Translations under genes and position numbers: made by a program
Origin: Streptomyces violaceus
Lineage (GTDB): Bacteria; Actinomycetota; Actinomycetes; Streptomycetales; Streptomycetaceae
Direction of reading: 5' to 3'
Assembly (NCBI GenBank): GCA_000715635.1
Contig: KL569119.1
Coordinates: 76,094-84,228, forward strand
Length of the DNA stretch: 8,135 nt
Shown: one piece after another, positions 6,358 through 8,135 of the stretch
How positions within the stretch are numbered: the stretch's first letter is position 1
Layout of the letters: each line of letters starts with the position of its first letter
Notes under the pieces: model-generated
The model's input: only the letters and a program-made list of their open reading frames with translations
Databases searched by the model: none
Told to the model about the DNA's origin: nothing

Positions 6358-6368
6358 CGTCTTTCCAC

Positions 6369-6377
6369 TTCGGACAA
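6369..6377 (-). promoter_or_regulatory. Weak DnaA-box-like sequence next to the iterons
   Basis: On the minus strand TTGTCCGAA matches 7 of 9 positions of the Streptomyces DnaA box TTGTCCACA. It lies 12 bases from the last iteron. A single imperfect match is weak evidence, but its place beside an iteron field is what an iteron-type origin would show. Confidence 0.25.
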
Positions 6378-6474
6378 GAGAGAGGGGTGGTGTCTGTTGT
6401 GGTGCGCGGCTCAGAGAGTGAAGAACGGGCCGCTGCGCGGCGCGACCCTGGCAGGGCGGCGCCGCCGCCGAACA

Positions 6475-6510
6475 GCAAGAAGAGCACGCGGGGCCGGGTG
6501 CTCCTCTTGC
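6475..6510 (-). terminator. Hairpin downstream of the replication gene
   Basis: Arms 6475-6487 and 6498-6510 pair over 13 positions with one mismatch around a 10-base loop. It starts 25 bases after the replication gene stop in the direction of transcription and separates that gene from the iteron field and xis. It may be a terminator, or act as an attenuator if xis depends on read-through. Confidence 0.6.
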
Positions 6511-6535
6511 TTGTGCGGGTCGTGGTGCCGCGCGG

Positions 6536-8014
6536 TCAGAAGGCCGGTTCCTGTTCGTGCGGGGGCGGTGCGGCGGACGGCCGCGTGATCTCGATGTAGC
6601 GGGACGTTTTGGTGCGGCCCCAGTCGATGAGGACGCCTCGGGCGGCGAGGGTGGGCTGAAGGCGCTTGAGGCGGTCTGAGAGCACCTTGCCGGTGGTGGG
6701 CCACCCTTTAGGCAGGGGGCGGAAGTCCTCGCCGCTGTAGAGGCCTGTGAGGCAGTGCAGCCATTCGGCCGACGTCATCCGCTGCTCGGTGCCCGGGGCG
6801 ATGCCGGCGGCGTGCTTGAGCACGGTCTGTGCGAGCAAGTCGCCCTCGATTACGTCGTCGTTGAGGTCGTCCAGGCTGGCCCGGTAGGCGGCGAGCGCCC
6901 CCAGACCGGTGGCCGCGTCGAGCTGCGCGCACAGGTGCGCGAAGTCGGCCATGCGCAGGTCTGTTGGGATGTCCGCCTGCGCCGCGCGCACTTGCACGGT
7001 GAGGTCCAGGAGCGAGCCGAGGACGACGGGCAGCACCTGCGCGAAGTCCGACCACAGTTCCGCCTCAGTGCGCCGGACGCGGGGGCGTTCCAGCCGCAGG
7101 GGCAACAGCCGTTCGGCAAGGTCGGGCCGGATGACGCCCACGTCGATACCGGTCAGCAGCAGGGGGCGGCGGTAGCTGATTCGAAAGACGTCCCCGTCGG
7201 TGAACAGCGCCCGCTTGACGTCTTCGGCGCCGGTGACGATGCGGCACATTGCGTCTGACAGGTCCGGGGTCATGTGGGAGAGGTTGTCCAGGGCGGTGAC
7301 CCAACCGGCCGCGACGGCTGTGGTCAGGTTTTCCTCATCCTTGGGTGCCCGGCGCAGGTCGCCGCTCATGCCCTCGATGATCCGCACGAGCATGCGCCCA
7401 CCGGTGGACTTGCCCGCGCCCTGCGGTCCGGTGAGGAACGGCGCGGGAACGGGAACCGTCGGCTCCAGGCAGCCGATGAGCCAGGCGATGGCCAGGCACT
7501 CGGTCTCTGCGGTGGCGAAGTTGCACAGCCGCATCAGCAGGTCGATGCCCTTGCCGTTGGTGTCCTTGGCCGGCAGGGGCAGTTCGCCGGTGAGCTGGGT
7601 GCGGCGCCAGCAGACCTCACGCGGGTCCGGGGTGCGGATGTCCCAGCCGGTGGGGTGGATACGCACGGACTGTCCGTCGCTGCGCCCGAGGTCGAGCCAC
7701 GTGGCCCCGTCGAATCCGGGGGCGACGCGGATGTGCACGGGCTGCACGTCCTCGGTCAGTGCGAGTGCTTCGATCAAGTCCAGCGCCTCCTTGAGCGCGG
7801 TGCCGTTGAACACGCCGATCCCGTCCTTGAAGAGTCCGACCATGAGTTCCTGGCGGTGGCTGCCTGTCGTGCCCTGGGAGCGGATCGGCCGGGCTACGGG
7901 GTGGCCGTTCTTCTGCGCGTACACGGTGCCGTCGGCGGTGCGGAAGTACCGGAAGTGCGATTGCGCGTAGTCGGTGATGATCTCGCGGGCAGGGTTCTTG
8001 TCGTCGTCGGACAT
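6536..8014 (-). CDS. P-loop ATPase, probable replication helicase of the element
   Basis: The 492-residue protein looks like the AAA+/superfamily-3-type helicase ATPases found in plasmids, phages and integrative elements. Walker A GPQGAGKST is at 196-204, a Walker-B-like strand VTALDN at 239-244 (Asp243), a sensor-like RRPLLLTGID at 282-291 and an arginine-finger candidate Arg302 in LAERLLPLRLER. The last 80 or so residues (WLHCLTGLYSGEDF onward) look like a winged-helix DNA-binding end. No primase or relaxase motif is seen in the N-terminal 190 residues. The ATG at 8014 is used; it lies 2 bases after the stop of the upstream gene, suggesting translational coupling, with only a weak GGGA as ribosome site. 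It differs from RepSA-type rolling-circle proteins. A role in autonomous replication of the excised element is inferred from the motifs and from position beside xis/int and the iterons. Confidence 0.72.
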   Translation of the reverse strand: MSDDDKNPAREIITDYAQSHFRYFRTADGTVYAQKNGHPVARPIRSQGTTGSHRQELMVGLFKDGIGVFNGTALKEALDLIEALALTEDVQPVHIRVAPGFDGATWLDLGRSDGQSVRIHPTGWDIRTPDPREVCWRRTQLTGELPLPAKDTNGKGIDLLMRLCNFATAETECLAIAWLIGCLEPTVPVPAPFLTGPQGAGKSTGGRMLVRIIEGMSGDLRRAPKDEENLTTAVAAGWVTALDNLSHMTPDLSDAMCRIVTGAEDVKRALFTDGDVFRISYRRPLLLTGIDVGVIRPDLAERLLPLRLERPRVRRTEAELWSDFAQVLPVVLGSLLDLTVQVRAAQADIPTDLRMADFAHLCAQLDAATGLGALAAYRASLDDLNDDVIEGDLLAQTVLKHAAGIAPGTEQRMTSAEWLHCLTGLYSGEDFRPLPKGWPTTGKVLSDRLKRLQPTLAARGVLIDWGRTKTSRYIEITRPSAAPPPHEQEPAF

Positions 8015-8016
8015 GG

Positions 8017-8135
8017 TCACAGTCCCAACGTGGTGCGGGCGTTGGTCCACGCGTCGGTGCAGTGCCGCAGGGTTTCGCCCTTGGCCTGCGCGGCGGTGAA
8101 CAGCCGCGCGACGTGGGTGTCGGTGAGGCAGCCGT
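8017..8135 (-). CDS. C-terminal end of an unidentified gene upstream of the ATPase gene
   Basis: A frame open from the right edge encodes 38 residues and stops at TGA 8017-8019. The visible tail includes LTDTHVARLFTAAQAKGETL, probably helical, then a short run ending in TTLGL. It is in frame with good third-position G/C use, and the stop lies 2 bases before the ATPase gene ATG, the spacing of an operon with coupled translation. By position it could be a primase-polymerase or other replication partner, but the fragment is too short to identify. Confidence 0.6.
   Translation of the reverse strand, partial: GCLTDTHVARLFTAAQAKGETLRHCTDAWTNARTTLGL

Larger units (their letters stand above)
4367..8135. 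mobile_element. One end of an AICE-like integrative element (partial)
   Basis: A tRNA 3' end followed by int, xis and a replication gene, all on one strand, is the standard end module of actinomycete integrative and conjugative elements such as pSAM2, SLP1 and pSE101. The left boundary is set only roughly, at the tRNA end. The element runs off the right edge; transfer genes (FtsK/Tra-like), regulators and the far att copy are not seen. It could alternatively be a tRNA-integrated genomic island or a non-conjugative element that has kept only this module. Confidence 0.78.

Noticed and set aside
6124..6588. Open frame of 154 codons through the iteron field on the plus strand
   Set aside because: Its middle is repeat-encoded, its end is Arg-rich, and it overlaps the replication gene. 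No ribosome site or family similarity seen.

Overview
The window is G+C-rich DNA with strong G/C bias at third codon positions. It carries an msiK-type sugar-import ATPase, GTG and TTG starts, and an integrative element of actinomycete type. Together these point to Streptomyces or a close relative. The first 19 bases are exactly the Nextera/Tn5 mosaic-end adapter, so the left edge is the end of a sequencing contig and the first gene is cut by the assembly, not by biology.

The left half (about 20-4366) looks like ordinary chromosome. It holds a 5'-truncated DoxX-like membrane protein gene (+); a perfect 27-bp hairpin that can terminate transcription from both sides; a sugar-phosphate nucleotidyltransferase gene (-); a small membrane-anchored or secreted protein gene of unknown function (-); the orphan ABC-importer ATPase gene msiK (-), with a promoter, a DasR-site-like palindrome in its leader and a terminator; and a tRNA-Thr(UGU) gene (+) with its own terminator.

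The right half (about 4367-8135) reads as one end of an integrated mobile element of the AICE type (actinomycete integrative and conjugative element). Read on the minus strand, toward the tRNA, the order is: the tail of an unidentified gene, a coupled P-loop ATPase/helicase-like replication gene, an iteron field, xis (small excisionase), a terminator-like hairpin, and int (tyrosine recombinase). int lies convergent with, and next to, the 3' end of the tRNA, the usual site of integration. No transfer gene (FtsK/Tra-like) or second att copy is visible; both should lie beyond the right edge if the element is complete.

The least ordinary parts are these: an array of 12 copies of a 10-bp motif (GGTGACGCAG and near matches) in both orientations between the replication gene and xis; a strong hairpin squeezed between xis and int, leaving no room for a separate int promoter; and an integrase with an eight-cysteine insertion in its catalytic domain and an H-x3-R instead of the usual H-x2-R box. 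I see no clear sign of a wholly new system. The iteron field and the xis-int attenuator arrangement deserve the closest look.
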